NCBI GenBank assembly: GCA_000149265.1
Contig: CH003110.1
Coordinates: 871,486 to 935,485 of the forward strand
Length of the DNA stretch: 64,000 bases
Reading direction: 5' to 3'
DNA from: Ciona savignyi
Lineage: Eukaryota; Chordata; Ascidiacea; Phlebobranchia; Cionidae
In this document: one piece after another, positions 11,984 through 24,666 of the stretch
Position numbering within the stretch: position 1 is the stretch's first letter
How the letters are laid out: the number at the start of each line of letters is the position of its first letter
The notes under the pieces: generated by a model
Database searches by the model: none
What the model was told of the DNA's origin: nothing
What the model saw: the letters and a program-made list of their open reading frames with translations, nothing else
Program-made: the position numbers and the translations under genes

Positions 11984-14900
11984 ATGGCGGATGCGGTAAG
12001 TTAATGTCCGGAAGATTAGTCTGGCGGTTTAGTGTGTCGCCTCTTAGCCGAAGGGTTGCATATTTGAAACTGGTTGTCAGCTGGTCGGTTGTGTCCTTGG
12101 GCAAGGCACTTAACAGACATTGCCCGAACCCAGCAGATTAGCTTCTACTAAGTTAAAGGAACATATGAATCATACATAACACACTGCAATAGCTCCGGTA
12201 ACCCGACGGTGGGCGCGATGTGATCTGACGATTGCCCGTGTGTTAACCCCCTTGGTTTTCCCATTCACGGGGATAAACATGAACATCCTATCCTTAGTTA
12301 AGGCATTTTGTTACTTTTAAATTATACTGTTACCAAAAATTATTACGATTGTGTTTTTTTAATATTGTTTTGTTTTACACCCAATGAGATGGAATAGGAT
12401 GGAATGTTCATGTTTATCCCCGAGGATGGGAAAACGCAAGGGGTGTTATCATAAGGATAACCGTCAAATTACCTCACGCCGTTGGGCAAGGCACTTAGCG
12501 GACAATACTTTAACCCAGTTGACTAAAGGGAACTACCAGAATTAAAGGTACATCTCAATATTATACAACACAGTGCAATATCACCGGTGAGGAAGTGAGA
12601 TAATCTGATGGTTATCCTTCTGAAAACGCTCCCTTACGTAATCTCTAGGTACTCTAAACATTGCCCGTATGCAAATGCTTATTACGTTTTCGCATTCACG
12701 GAGATAAACATGAACATTCTATCCTAATTAAATGATCATTTTTACTAGAAAAACTCAAGATTCGGGATATTCTGTTTGGCGATAAGCGTTCCGGCCACCT
12801 CCACGCAAATAGGTTTCGGTATTATGTTGGTAAACCCAATTCTTTCGTCACTCCAAGTAACATTCAACGAAACTTATAAGGTAGGCGGTAGTAATTCACT
12901 AAATGGTCTAGGTGGTGATCGTATCGTGGTAATTAGAGTTGTCCATTGTATTGACCGCTTTGAACCGGCAGCTTTATTCTGCTTTATAAAGAATGGAAAG
13001 TAGAGGCACAGTCGTGTGGCCGAATGGTTTACGCGACCGATGCATATACCTACAAAAAATGGTCCTTGTGAATAGCCAGCACATCATGGATTCGAAACTT
13101 GGCACGGTAAAAAAAGATGGAAAGTTGTGTTTTATTCTGCAATAATTAAGCACACGAAGAAACTTCTTAATGTCCAAGTATAATTAATTCGTGCATTAAC
13201 TATCATTGGAATTAAGCTGCGCGTTACGTTTTAGCAATTTTAATTGCTAGAGGCGGTTAATCAAGGTGGCAAATCTTTTAAAGTTTGTTTAGCTAAAGAT
13301 TAAATACGAACAAGATATATTGCCCCAGGGTTTGAATAAACATCATCCAATAATATCCAACCGACCATAAGGGAGCTGATGTCATGTTGCACTTGTAATT
13401 ATTCATAGCAGATTTAATCTATCCAAATATCTAGTTTCAATGCGTCCGAAGAAATTCTTCCAAAATAACATGTGATTGTGGACCAACATTAATTAGATTA
13501 ACATATGTCAATCTTATCCATACCAACAATATCCTAATTAAATTAGCCTTTATCACCTTTTAAACATATTGTTTCAATGGGCTAAATTTCGTCGGCCGTT
13601 CTTTAATTATGTAATAATGTAAATAAAATTAGTTTCATTATTTTTTCATATTTAAGCTTTAAAACAAGCTCTTTTTACCAGACTTAATTTCGAATGCAGC
13701 CAGTTACCGTGCAGGTTACGTTTATAAATGTTGTATGCTGTATGTGCATATGCTGTTGTCGCGCTTACCATTGGGTCACACAAGTCACACCACTTGCCAA
13801 GGAATGTGTTTAGCATCAACACTTATGTACCCTGGTGAACTAAGCTGCCTGAAAAAAAAACTAAAACAGATCGGTAAATTGTTTCTCAATTTTTAGCGTT
13901 ATTTTCATATTTTCACAACGCAGAAACGCTATGAGGCGCCGATGGACGAACATACGGAGCTGCTGGTTTCTACCTTGGTTGTGTCACTGGTTATAGTTGG
14001 TGAGCTTGTTGGAACTCTTGCGAGCAATTGCTTAATCAAAGCAATGGGTCGAAAGCAACTTCTCCGCTTGTTTCATGTCATGACACTCTTGAGCGTCGTG
14101 ATTACCGCCCTGATAGCTGGACTCACGAAATCATATGAAGCGTTCATGGTTGGGAGATTTATCTTCGGCGTCGGTTCTGGCGTAGTATTCAGTTCAGTAT
14201 ATGGCTGAACTTTTAAAACTTTAATTAAGTTTTGCCGTATTGAAGAGAAGCTCAAGGGACGTTGCTAAAATCTACTGGGTGATTGGACTGATCAACCTGA
14301 CTGTGAGCAGTCCGACTGATTAGCTTGTCTGACTTGCGTCGCTATTTATTCGAAGGGTTCACTATCTAGTTTGGTATGTTCTTGGACACTTAACGGACAT
14401 TGCCCGAATCTAATAAGTTTTTGGGTTCCACTGAATTGAAGGAACGTCTCAATCATACACAACGCAATGCCAGTAAAATAACCAAGGTGGACGCGGGGTA
14501 TTCTGACGATTATTCCTGTGATAATGTCCTTTGTGTTTTTCTATTTTACGGGGAAGATATAAATATTCCGTCAAATATCTTGATTGCGTTATAACCCGGT
14601 GCATCTATTAATCAAAGAAAGAAGTCGTCTTTATTTGGAAACGAGAAACTATTCAGTCTGCTGTTAAAACTGTTTAATAGTGTCCATTTTATTTCAGATC
14701 TGCTACCAATTATAGCTACAGAAATGTGCTGCCCTAAACAACAGATTTTTTGGCAAAGTTCAGTTGGTATTGGAATAGCTGCTGGGCCTCTACTAGCGCC
14801 CATTATTGGCCATCCAATGGTAAGCAATGTTTAAATGCACAGTATCGTGTAAAAAAACAGGGTTTACTACGAGAAATAGCCACTATACGGCTGACTGGAG

Positions 14901-17900
14901 CGTTATCCGTCATATTTGACACTTTATTGTTTTAGACGTGTTCTAACGACTGTCGTTTTGCCGTTTTTTACCGTACTACAATTTTTTATTAAAGGTCCCG
15001 TTTATGTTTTTATCGTGGATACAAAAAAATAAACTAAACCAAAAAAACTAAACTAATATTGCGGTGAATGCGAAAAAAACTAAAGTAAAAACTACAGCAA
15101 TATGTAACAGGATAGGATAGGTTATTCATAAACACACAAGTTTGGTTTGCATATCTTAGCTTATACCAGTGCTCTGTAACTGTTTTCAGCCTAGGCACAT
15201 TTAGAAACGTACTAAATTTAACGGCATACTAAAATTGTACAATGGGAATCTTCAGACAAGCTAATTCATAACAGAGAATTGTCTAAACGCTGTAATATTC
15301 CAACTTGCAAAACCAAACTTTGTTTTATTTGGTAAAAATACTGTGTTTAACTTTAAAAATATATTCAAAGCTCAGAATTATTTTCCCGCGACACACTCAT
15401 CATTGTCTAGCATAGTTGTGTGGCGCGGCACACTGGTTGCGGAGCACTGATGGTCTACACGATTGTCGATATCCGTAAACGGAAAACAACATGCGTTAGT
15501 GCACAGAAACTCGCTACCAGTTTTAAAATGACAAAAGGTTTAAAATGGAAACAAATGGCACTAAAACCTACCACTGAGCAGATATAGTCAGCCGTGTCAC
15601 TCGGAAAAGAATATAGAGGAATATGAAATCAATTGAAACCAGTTAAACACAAGATAGGCAAATAGGTAGTAATGCCACAAGTGTTATCTTATACAATATC
15701 AGTGATAAAACCTTTAACACCTAGGATTTCCTTTCGGAGTTACCTAATAATAATCGGCATGTAATATATCTATGATTTAAACTCTTTAATGTACAATTCT
15801 CCAGTCTTTACCACAGACATATTCAAAAACCATTCTCACCAGCAGTTCTCACACGTATGTCTAACATATTTATGAACTTTAGTCTCTTGGAAATGCGACG
15901 CTATGGCCAGTGTTGGTGGTGGTAGGCGGAGTCCCTTCTCTGTTGTACCTGATATCTAGTTGGTGGATCCCTGAGTCTCCGTATTATTTACTCCGGAAGG
16001 GGAGAGATGAAGATGCCGATAACGCTATGAGGAAACTCAGGATCGATGAAAAGGTAAGATAACTAGTTTATTTTTCTGGTGAAAGGGGCGTTATTACATA
16101 AGCAACCATAAAATTACATCGCGCCCACCATCAGGTTACCGCATCTAATGCAGTGTGTTGGTAATGATTTAAGCATTTCTTTCAGTTTTAGTACAACCCT
16201 TTATTATATTTGGTTAAGATCATGTTTGCTTGGTCAGGACTCAACGGTCTTGCTTGCGACCATTTTCTACCTGAAACCTTTGGCTGAAAGGCAACTAGCG
16301 TGTTACCGGAGATATTGCAATGTGTTGGGTATGATTTGTGAGGTTTCTTCAATTTGGTAGAATTCTACTAGGTTCTGACAATCTCCGCTAAGAGCCTTAC
16401 CCAAGGACACAACCGACCTGCACGCAACCAATTTCGAATCTGCAACCCTCCAGTTGAAAGGCAACGCACTAAACCAGCGAGTTAATTGATCGGAGTTAAG
16501 GTTAAACTACGTGCTTGTGTCCACTGGCAAGGCATATCGCTCCATCAACAATGTAAAACCGAGCTAAAATTCATTATATTACAAAAAAATTAATCTGATT
16601 ATTCGTCTAAAACTCTAAAGTCTTTGGACCTATGCCTGCACGGTAGGTTTATAAATCACATTAGTATGTTTTATCTTTTTAGAATTTAATAAAACAAGAA
16701 CTTGACCTCATACGTGTCAAAATGAAGAACATTGCAATACTTGGCATTAAAGAAATTGTATCTACGCCTCAGTACAGGTTAGATTCGACCGGTTAGTGTG
16801 GTGGTTTAGAGCCACGCCTTTCAACCACAATGTTTTCCTAAGCCGTGGCACTAAACAATTGGATCACACATCACATTTTGGTTATCCTTGTTAACACATG
16901 CTAACGTTTCAAACCAGTTCAATAAGGTATCCACATTATATTAAACTACCAATATACTTTGACAATATTCTATCTAAACAATATATATAACACGATAAAT
17001 AATAGAACCGATAAAACAATATCTGTCCATTTTTTTAAAACAAACAATATAACTGTTCCGCCATTATTGAGGTTGAGCTTGCAGAAACAACAAATTAAAT
17101 GGCTTCTGCGAGCTTACGTCAAACAAAGTGTTGCACCTATTGTTACAGAAAACAACTTTTGGCTGTTTTATTGTTAAACTCCAATTTTATGCTGGTCGGC
17201 ATTAATCATATCAGTATATACTCCGATCTTGTGTTTGCGAATGCGGGAATTCCCCTGCATCTTGTGACGTTTGCAACTATCGGAGTGTTCGGAGCAGCCT
17301 TTGTTGCGGCGATTTTCGGAGTAAGTTTAAGATTGTCATTGTGCACACTTTTGTAACATTGTGATCACTTTTTTTGCCTTTTTACACAATTAGTTAACAT
17401 TGTTAATACTTGCACATGTTAAAGGTTTAAACAAATTTGCCTTAGGTACTTTAATAAAATAAAATTGATTATAAATATATGATACTCTAGTTTAATAGAA
17501 TAGCTAACCGCTGGTTTCGATTCTACCACATTTTGGCAAAAGCTCAAACGTATTGAGCTATAATCGGGCAGTAATATGTCTTAATCATTATTGATATACA
17601 ACTGAAGGTGCTGACCCAATTTGAATTTAAAGCGATAATTACCGATGTTTTGCAGTCAAAAGTGGTCGGTAAGTTCGGACCATTAAAGGTTACCCTTGTG
17701 AGCAACGCTGTCATCATATTCTCCATTGCTCTGTTTACTGTAAGTCGAGCAACTAGTTACTTGGCACCGGCAGTCCTTCCTTATATCACAATCGTCGCCG
17801 TTGGAGTATATCTCGTTGTGTGAGTGGAGTTATGCATGTATAATTAGAAATCGTCTGGCCGTTGAGCTAATTCGGTAAAATCTTATGTGGTTTCAAAACT

Positions 17901-18974
17901 AACCGATTATAAGAGATTGTTTTTTTTTGGCGGATATCTCTTAAACCCCGTAGATTGGTAGGTTACAAAGTTATAATCATATTTCGTAAACGGCAAACAG
18001 CAAGAGCCTCGATAACTCCACAAAGGGGCGCAAGGAAATCTGACGTTGAAGGCAATTCTCCCGTGCCTTTCCATTAAAAGGGAAAATTCTGAATATGTTA
18101 TCTCGTTTCCTTTTCGATGAAATTTCAATAAATCTCTTGCTGCACAGATGGAAAGGCGGTTTAAACGTGGCTTTATTCCCGCTTCTTGTAAGCTTTACAG
18201 TCGAAGCAACAAGAGCCACAATATTGGCTTGTGGATCTGTCGTGTTATGGAGCATGTCTTGGATGGTGGCATTCGTTGGTCCATACTTGCAGGTAACGCT
18301 GGTGTCGTCAGAACGGTTAGGATTGGTCCGACCGATTCACATGGTTGGTCAGTACGTCGACTTTTAGCCAAAGAGTTTCAGCTTAGAAACTGGTCACCAG
18401 CTAGTCGCCAGTGTCCGTAGGCCATGCGCTCAAGGGAGAAAATGAGGGATCGTTTGAATCATACTAAACACACTGCAACAGCCTCGGTAACCCGACGAGG
18501 GTGCGAGATACTACAGGGGTTCTGTGTGATAAGAATCCCTTCGTGTATTTAGTCAGGGAGATAAACATGAATACCATATATATCCTTTAATGAATGTATT
18601 AACAATATATAGTTGCGGAACTGGATATTACCTTTACCATTCATGAGGTTAACTTTAAGTGAATATTACAGTTAGTGCACCAACTACTTCTCTTACATTT
18701 GCCAATAATGATTTATTTTAGTTCCACCTGAGCCCTTATTTTTAGGTGACTATTACATTTGTTTTACCAAGTTGTTCTCTTTCCTGAAAACAATTCGTTT
18801 TAGTTCCACCTGGGCGCTTATGAGATGATGATATGGCTGGGATGTGCGGTGGTGGGTTTGATTCTTATGGGAGTATTTCTACCTGAAACAAAAGGAAAAA
18901 ACTCCGACCTGATCCAAGAATATTTTAAAGGAAAACTTGCCGCCGAATCAAGCGAAACGCACAGCGAATCATAA
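11984..18974 (+). CDS. Sugar transporter of the SLC2A/GLUT (MFS sugar porter) type, copy A, complete
   Basis: Ten exons: 11984-11995, 12749-12880, 13924-14191, 14698-14819, 15883-16053, 16683-16777, 17149-17320, 17656-17819, 18148-18292, 18804-18974 (stop TAA). Phases agree throughout; 1452 nt, 483 aa, the usual length for a 12-helix GLUT. Visible landmarks: first helix after MADAKNSRF, extracellular NETY (possible N-glycosylation), GRK at about 90-92 between helices 2 and 3, PESP at about 208-211 after helix 6, and PETKGK at about 454 after helix 12. The helix-7 QLS motif of fructose-excluding glucose transporters is replaced (FMLVGIN), so substrate is uncertain. It acts as a facilitative transporter in a membrane (family knowledge). 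Exon 3 ends at a weak GTTCAG donor, chosen because only it keeps the frame. A near-identical duplicate follows at 20.3-27.3 kb. Confidence 0.88.
12006..12294 (+). mobile_element. SINE in intron 1 of transporter copy A
   Basis: Begins GTCCGGAAGATTAGTCTGGC right after the donor of exon 1 and ends ATCCTATCCTTA. Absent from intron 1 of copy B. Confidence 0.85.
12391..12727. mobile_element. Head-to-head SINE fragments
   Basis: An antisense 3' piece (12391-12480) is joined directly to a sense copy lacking its head (12481-12727), producing an inverted arrangement 20 bp upstream of exon 2 of copy A. Both are diverged. Confidence 0.65.
13012..13115 (+). mobile_element. Second tRNA-like SINE family, head unit
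   Basis: GTCGTGTGGCCGAATGGTTTACGCG matches an A-box region and GGATTCGAAACTTG a B-box; about 75 bp between them is longer than in a real tRNA and no acceptor stem closes. Relatives at 40148, 47908 and 49778. Confidence 0.55.
14315..14580 (+). mobile_element. Diverged SINE in intron 3 of copy A
   Basis: Recognisable by GATTAGCTTGTCTGACTTGCG, CACTTAACGGACATTGCCCG and ACGGGGAAGATATAAATATT. Confidence 0.6.
16080..16495 (-). mobile_element. Nested antisense SINEs in intron 5 of copy A
   Basis: Two overlapping antisense SINE bodies, one broken by the other (GGTTACCGCATCTAATGCAG and GTGTTACCGGAGATATTGCA). The same structure is in copy B (24008-24185 and 24675-24900), so it predates or was copied with the duplication. 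Confidence 0.65.
18325..18592 (+). mobile_element. Diverged SINE in intron 9 of copy A
   Basis: Begins GTCCGACCGATTCACATGG and ends GATAAACATGAATACC. The matching SINE in copy B (26687-26968) is at the same site but has diverged differently. Confidence 0.7.
18710..18740 (+). repeat. Partial duplicate of the exon 10 acceptor region in copy A
   Basis: ATTTTAGTTCCACCTGAGCC copies the splice acceptor and first codons of exon 10 (18795-18815) about 85 bp upstream. The copy does not continue as coding sequence. Copy B lacks it. Confidence 0.55.
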
Positions 18975-19081
18975 AACAGCAACTTTATATCTTGACTTTA
19001 TTATACAATCTTATATATTCAGTTATAGGGTCTCTTAAAAATACAAACAAAAAATGTAACAGTTGTAAATTTTTAATATTA

Positions 19082-19087
19082 AATAAA
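19082..19087 (+). terminator. Polyadenylation signal of sugar transporter copy A
   Basis: AATAAA lies 108 bp past the stop codon of copy A and is the first such hexamer after the gene. Copy B has no AATAAA in the first 140 bp after its stop, where it runs into a poly-pyrimidine tract and a satellite array. Confidence 0.6.
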
Positions 19088-19135
19088 GTGTTTTCTGGAA
19101 TACTATTCGGCTATCACCGATACATAAACTACAGA

Positions 19136-19392
19136 TAGGATAGGATAGGATATTCATGTTTATTTCCGTAAATGGGAAAACCAATGCGGTTAACACACAG
19201 GCATTGTCATTTGTGGTGTATATGATTCACACGTTCCTTCCATTTAGTAGAAACTATTACTTCAATGGGTTCAGGCAATGTCCGTAATGTGCCCTGCCCA
19301 GGTACACAACCGAATAGCTATCGACCAGTTTCGAATCTGCAACCTTTCGATTGAAAGGCAACGCACTAAACCGCCAGACTTATCGGTCGGAC
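19136..19392 (-). mobile_element. SINE between transporter copies
   Basis: Tail (AGGATA)n at 19136, head ending GGTCGGACATCG; starts 49 bp after the copy A poly(A) signal. Further heads of the family lie at 19683-19765 (plus). The rest of 19400-20264 has no recognised gene. Confidence 0.8.
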
Positions 19393-20498
19393 ATCGTGGG
19401 ACCTTAACTTAAGTTTTTATTTAACCCTTCTGAGTTTAAGGTAAATTCGTCAGATAACCTTGCTTTCGCCTGTTAGAAGATATTACACTGTGTTGTGCAG
19501 CATAATAAAGTTATTTTGTGTGTCAATAATTCCAGCGGTTTTACACATAGTTCAGTGATTGGGTTGTCCACGGACACACGGAACTTGTAGTTGGATATTG
19601 GTTTCGTTCCCCGCGACGTCTCGGTTTCATCTCGGTTAATTAGCCGATGCGCTGTTACGACGCTTTGCAAAGGTATTCAAGAGTCCGTTTGATTAGTGTC
19701 TTGGGTGAATGCGTCGCCTTTCAGCCGAAAGGTTTTAGGTTCGAAACTGATCACTAGAGTATTGACCGTCATGTTGGTTAAAAGTTTTGACTCCCACAAA
19801 AATCATATAATGTCGATCCCCCTACCTCTGGGTCTCATTTTGGTTATTTAAGCACGAAGGCTAATTTAATATACAATTCAAAGTTGTGTTCAACATTTTC
19901 GGGAGCCAGATGCATTTAAACTATTTTTGAAGCGTAAAATTAGCGCTCGACAGACCACTCACATTTCGCCGTTGGGCAGAAAAATGGCAGTAACGGTATT
20001 TAACATGGAAATTCTCAAAATAGTTATAACACTTCGGGAAGCCCATGTGGTAATTTTTGTAGCACTGTGGTCTACATAGCAATAAGAGAAATATCGGATT
20101 TTAAGGCAATTGGGATTAACTGTTTTCAAAACTTTAAATTCAGTAGAAAGCCGTTTACATTAGTAAAGTGTTGACATTTCAGTGAAAAGGGTAAGTTTGG
20201 CATTAGGTCTTGTAAGAAGGTTTCTTGGGTTACGTGATTCTAAACAACAGCAGATAGAGAAAAGATGGCGGAGGCGGTAAGATTTTTTAAAAATGTTTTT
20301 GTTACTTTCTCAATGTATTGTCACCGATTTTTTAGTATTATTCCCCACTCCGGTACAATAATAGGGTTTCTTATATCTTGGTATAAATTGTTGATTGTTT
20401 GGTAGAAAAACTCAAGATTCGGGATATTCTGTTTGGCAATAAGCGTTCCGGCCACCTCTACGCAATTAGGTTTTGGTATTATGTTGGTAAACCCAATT

Positions 20499-20806
20499 AT
20501 ATAGGATAGGATATATAGGGATATTCATGTTTATCCCCGTGAATGGGAAAACCCCAGGGGTTATCACACGGGCAATCGTCAGATCACCTCGCGCCCATCG
20601 TCGGGTTACCGGAGCTATTGCAGTGTGTTGTATATGATAGACACGTTCCTTCAATTTGGTAGAACCCATTAATCCGCTGGGTTCAGGCAATGTCCGTAAA
20701 GTGCCTTGCCCAAGGACACAACCGACTAGCTAGCGACCAGTTTCGCACCTGCAACCTTTCGATTGAAAGGCGACGCACTTAACCGCTAGACCATCGGGCC
20801 GGACGA
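20499..20806 (-). mobile_element. SINE inserted in exon 2 of sugar transporter copy B
   Basis: A nearly full-length tRNA-derived SINE in antisense orientation. Its pentamer tail (GGATA-type, minus strand) is at 20499-20519 and its tRNA-like head near 20806. The short direct repeat AATT at 20495-20498 and 20807-20810 marks the target. Copy A has the uninterrupted sequence at 12838-12845, so copy A shows the empty site. Confidence 0.9.
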
Positions 20807-20952
20807 AATTCTTTCGTCACTTCAAGTAACCTTTAATGAAACGTACAAGGTAAGCTGTGGAGATAGACTATTGGTGATGTTATGGGTCCGGCAATGGTTC
20901 GCGCATGGTACGCGCATGGGTATCACGTCGGATACGGTTTGAAATTATAAGC

Positions 20953-21250
20953 AAGCTTTGTTGGTCTAGCGGTTAAGTGCGTCGCCTTTCAATCGAAAGG
21001 TTGCAGGTGCAAAACTTGTCGCTAGATAGTCGGTTGTGTCCTTGGGCAAGGCACTTTACGGACATTGCTAAACCCAGTGGATTATCTACCAAATTGAAGG
21101 AACGTGTCTATCATATACAACACAATGCAATAACTCCGGTAACCCGACGATGGGCGCGAGGTGATCTGACGATTGCCCGTGTGTTAACCCCCTTGGTTTT
21201 CCCATTTACGGGGATAAACATGAATATCCTATATCCTATATCCTATCCTA
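20953..21250 (+). mobile_element. SINE in intron 2 of copy B
   Basis: Young-looking full copy, TTGGTCTAGCGGTTAAGTGC at the head, tail of ATATCC and ATCCT units. Belongs to the same subfamily (GGTCTAGCGG) as the one in exon 2 and the one at 36878. Confidence 0.85.
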
Positions 21251-22084
21251 AACATAAAAAACCTTCAAATGCCATGAATTAGTATTTTGAGATTTACTTA
21301 TCATTCATCTTACGCTTTACTTATAGTAATTTTAATTACTGAAGGCGGTGAATCCAGGTGGCAAATCTTTTAAAGTTTGTGTTAACTAAGAACTAATACG
21401 GACCGCAGGTATAAATTCGAAAGAACAAGATTTATCGCCCCGGGGTTTAAATCAACAAACTTTCAAGATCCGGTTGATCATGATCAATCTGCCACCTTGC
21501 AAATGCGATTAACCATGCCATGTTTAGCGTGTCAGCACAGTTTATTTATATTAACATCTTGGTTTGCAGAATAACTTAAAAAACAAAATAAATAAAAAAA
21601 TAAAATTTTTAAATAAAATTTTATATATTAGTCCTATATCACCAACTTCTTACTGGGCACAGTTTCTTATCCGTGTCTGGACGGTTAACACGTGGGCTAC
21701 GTTTCGGATGGTGAGTGCGAGGTGATCAGACGATTGCCTTTGTGGTAACCCCGTTGGTTTTCCTATTCCTATCCTGTTTTGTCCTATCCTAATGCAGTCG
21801 CGCTAACCACTAGGCAACATGCAAGTTGTGCAAAACTATTTAGTTGTGCCTGACAGAACTGTCACTTTTTTATTGGACAAAAACGGACTTATAGTTACGA
21901 GCCCAATATCATTTCAAAACTTAGCCCGATAAAAAATAAAGTCGTGATAACGAATGCTTAGCAACATGACGGACTAAAAATTTAGCTTTGTACACGTTCT
22001 TAAAAAAAACAAAATTTTCTGCACATTGATTGTACATGCTTTTTAGATTAAGGATAGGAGGGGATAATCTTGAATATCCAAAAA

Positions 22085-22335
22085 AGGATAATAGGATATA
22101 TCATGTTAGTACCCGTAAATGGAAAAACGTAAACGTTATAACGCGGACAATCTAAAGATTACCTAGCGAATATGTAAAGGAGCGTTATCACATGGGTAAT
22201 CGTTGTCGTCCACCTTTGGCCTACTAGAGTTCCTTGGCCAAGGACACAACTGACGAGTTAGTTACCAGTTTCGAATCTGCAACATCTATGCTAAATGGCG
22301 TCTCACTAACCAACCGAGCTTATTGGTCCAATCAA
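22085..22335 (-). mobile_element. Diverged SINE fragments upstream of copy B exon 3
   Basis: Antisense tail and middle (CGTAAATGGAAAAACG, GGACACAACTGACGAGTTAG). A second, better copy lies at 22725-22960 (minus), after exon 3. Confidence 0.55.
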
Positions 22336-24197
22336 GATTCTACAGCATGCCCGCATCAGCATGTGAAGATATTTACAATTATCACGCAGAATCGTTATGG
22401 AGTGCCGATGGATAGACAGACTGGATTGTTGGTATCAACGTTGGTTGCTTCACTGTTTGTGGTTGGCGGGTTTGTTGGAACTCTTGCGAGCAATTACTTA
22501 ATCAAGGCTATGGGTCGAAAGCAACTTCTCCGCTTGTATCATGTCATAAAACTCCTGAGCGTCGTGATTACCGCCCTGATAGCTGGACTCACGAAGTCAT
22601 ATGAAGCGTTCATGGTTGGGAGATTTATCTGCGGATTTGGAGCTGGAGTTGTTCTTAGTTGAGTAACCAAGTTAACATATCTACTGTATCTATCGACAAG
22701 GAACTTTATGGACGTTGCTTGAATAGGTTAGGATAGAAGGATATTCATGTTTTTTTCCCGTGAAAGAAAATACTCAATGAGCGTTTAGACACTGGTAATC
22801 ATCAGACTACCTCACGCCCACCGTCGAGTTAGAGCTATTGCAGTGCGTTGCGTATAATTAAGACGTTGCTTCAATTTAATAAAACCCATTATTACACTTT
22901 GTTTAGGCAATGTCCGTTAAGTATCTTGTCCAAGGACACAACCACTAGCTAGAAGTTTTGTACATTTGGATGAAAATAAAGAGGATGTATACGCATCCAG
23001 TCTGTAGGCGTATGACACAGTTTTCCGACTATTAACTCGACAGTATTCATGAAATTTCATGTCATACATTAGCGGTATATATATATATGCACCCTTCTAT
23101 CCAAGGTAGCCCTTTATTAATAACCGCATTACACTTCAGATCTGTTATCAATTATGGCGACAGAAATGTGCTGCCCAAATCAACAGGTTTTTTGGCAAAG
23201 CTCAGTTGGTGTTGGGTTTGCTGGTGGAACATTGCTAGTGCCCATTATTGGCCATCCAAAAGTAAGAAATGCTACAATATATTTTGTTCGGTTACACAAA
23301 GAGTTTACTGTAAGCGTAAGGTAAAAGCAGCTGGGGGTATAAGAAAAACTAAAGCAATCTCTGTATTTAACACACTGTTTTGGTTTACATATATTATCAA
23401 GTCTACACGAGTTAGACATGCGTCAGCGAAAAGAAAACGTCAAACGGTAACGCATTGAAATTAAATAATGATTTGCACATTTTTTTAAAAGACCAAGTTT
23501 TAAAATCATGACGGGCTTGTCATTAAGTCTTTTTTGTTTATTATTTGGTATATGTATCGGTGCTTATTCGGTTAGGTGATATTGCGATTTCTATATTTAA
23601 GACAGGGCAATCTCCAGATGAACATTGGCAAACGTTAGCTTTAACAGTGATAAATCATTTACTAATCGGATATTTTCTATAGAGTTATCCCACGATCATA
23701 ACTCGTATATAAGAAATCTACGATATAAATCATCTAATACATGGTTATCCACCGGTGAAATGATACACAGATCCATTTTTAGCAGTTCTCACACGTATGT
23801 CTAACATATTTATGAACGTTAGTCTCTTGGAAATGCGACGCTATGGCCAGTGTTGGTGGTGGTAGGCGGAGTCCCTTCCCTGCTGTACCTGATATCTAGT
23901 TGGTGGATCCCTGAGTCTCCGTACTATTTACTCCGGAAGGGGAGAGATGGAGATGCCGATGACGCTATGAGGAAACTCAGGATCGATGAAAAGGTAAGAT
24001 AACTAGTTTATTTTTCTGACGAAAGGGGCGTTATTACACAAGCAACCATAAAATTACATCGCGCCCACCATCAGGTTACCGTATCTAATGCACTGTGTTA
24101 GTAATGATTTAAGAAGTTCTTTCAGTTTTAGTACAACCCTTTATTATACTTGGTTAAGATCATGTTTGCTTGGTGAGGACTCAAGAATCCTGATAGC

Positions 24198-24666
24198 CAG
24201 GGCCGGTTTTAGGCCGATTTGACCGATTAGATCAAATTGGGCCCCGCACCTTGAAGGGGCCCCGCGCTAGCGGGGGTCTTTCTGTATTACGAGGTTTAAA
24301 ATACTACTGAAACGTAAAATAAAAAGTAAAATAATATTCTTTCTCATAATATCTATTTGTTATGCATCGTAACTAAGTCAAATTTATATTTCTGTGTCTG
24401 CCTGTTACGTCATAATGAATATGGTTGCTAAACAATATATATATATATATATATATGTTTGGAAGTAAAACAATACTGTATATCATAATAAGCATCCACA
24501 TTACCTTTAAGTTGTTTTATAGCAAGTATTAAATGTCTATTTTTGTAGTTTGTATGTACTGGTATGTATTTTATGATATATAAACACCCATAAATTTTGC
24601 TATGAAGAGTAGGGGCCCCGCCATCACATTTCTAATTGGGCCCCGCGGTTCCTAGCACCGGGCCTG
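24198..24666. mobile_element. Nonautonomous hAT element, 469 bp, in intron 5 of copy B
   Basis: Ends CAGGGCCGG and CCGGGCCTG form imperfect terminal inverted repeats. The 8 bp target duplication CTGATAGC flanks it at 24190-24197 and 24667-24674. Subterminal GGGGCCCCGC motifs occur at both ends and an (AT)n run lies inside. Copy A lacks the insert at the matching place (about 16240), so it arrived after the gene duplication. No coding capacity. Confidence 0.85.

Noticed and set aside
13012-13115. Possible tRNA gene
   Set aside because: A-box and B-box are too far apart and no acceptor stem closes; it fits a tRNA-derived SINE.
17099-17356. 85-codon frame starting upstream of transporter exon 7
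   Set aside because: Only its part from 17149 to 17320 is exon. The upstream residues come from intron 6; the earlier AG would put exon 7 out of frame.
20466-21282. Frames of 74 and 101 codons near 20.5-21.3 kb
   Set aside because: Both are translations of SINEs; similar peptides recur wherever the SINE occurs.
22652-22663. TGA in exon 3 of transporter copy B read as a nonsense mutation
   Set aside because: The exon ends earlier at a GTTGAG donor (exon end 22657); phase 1 then joins exon 4 in frame, exactly as in copy A.
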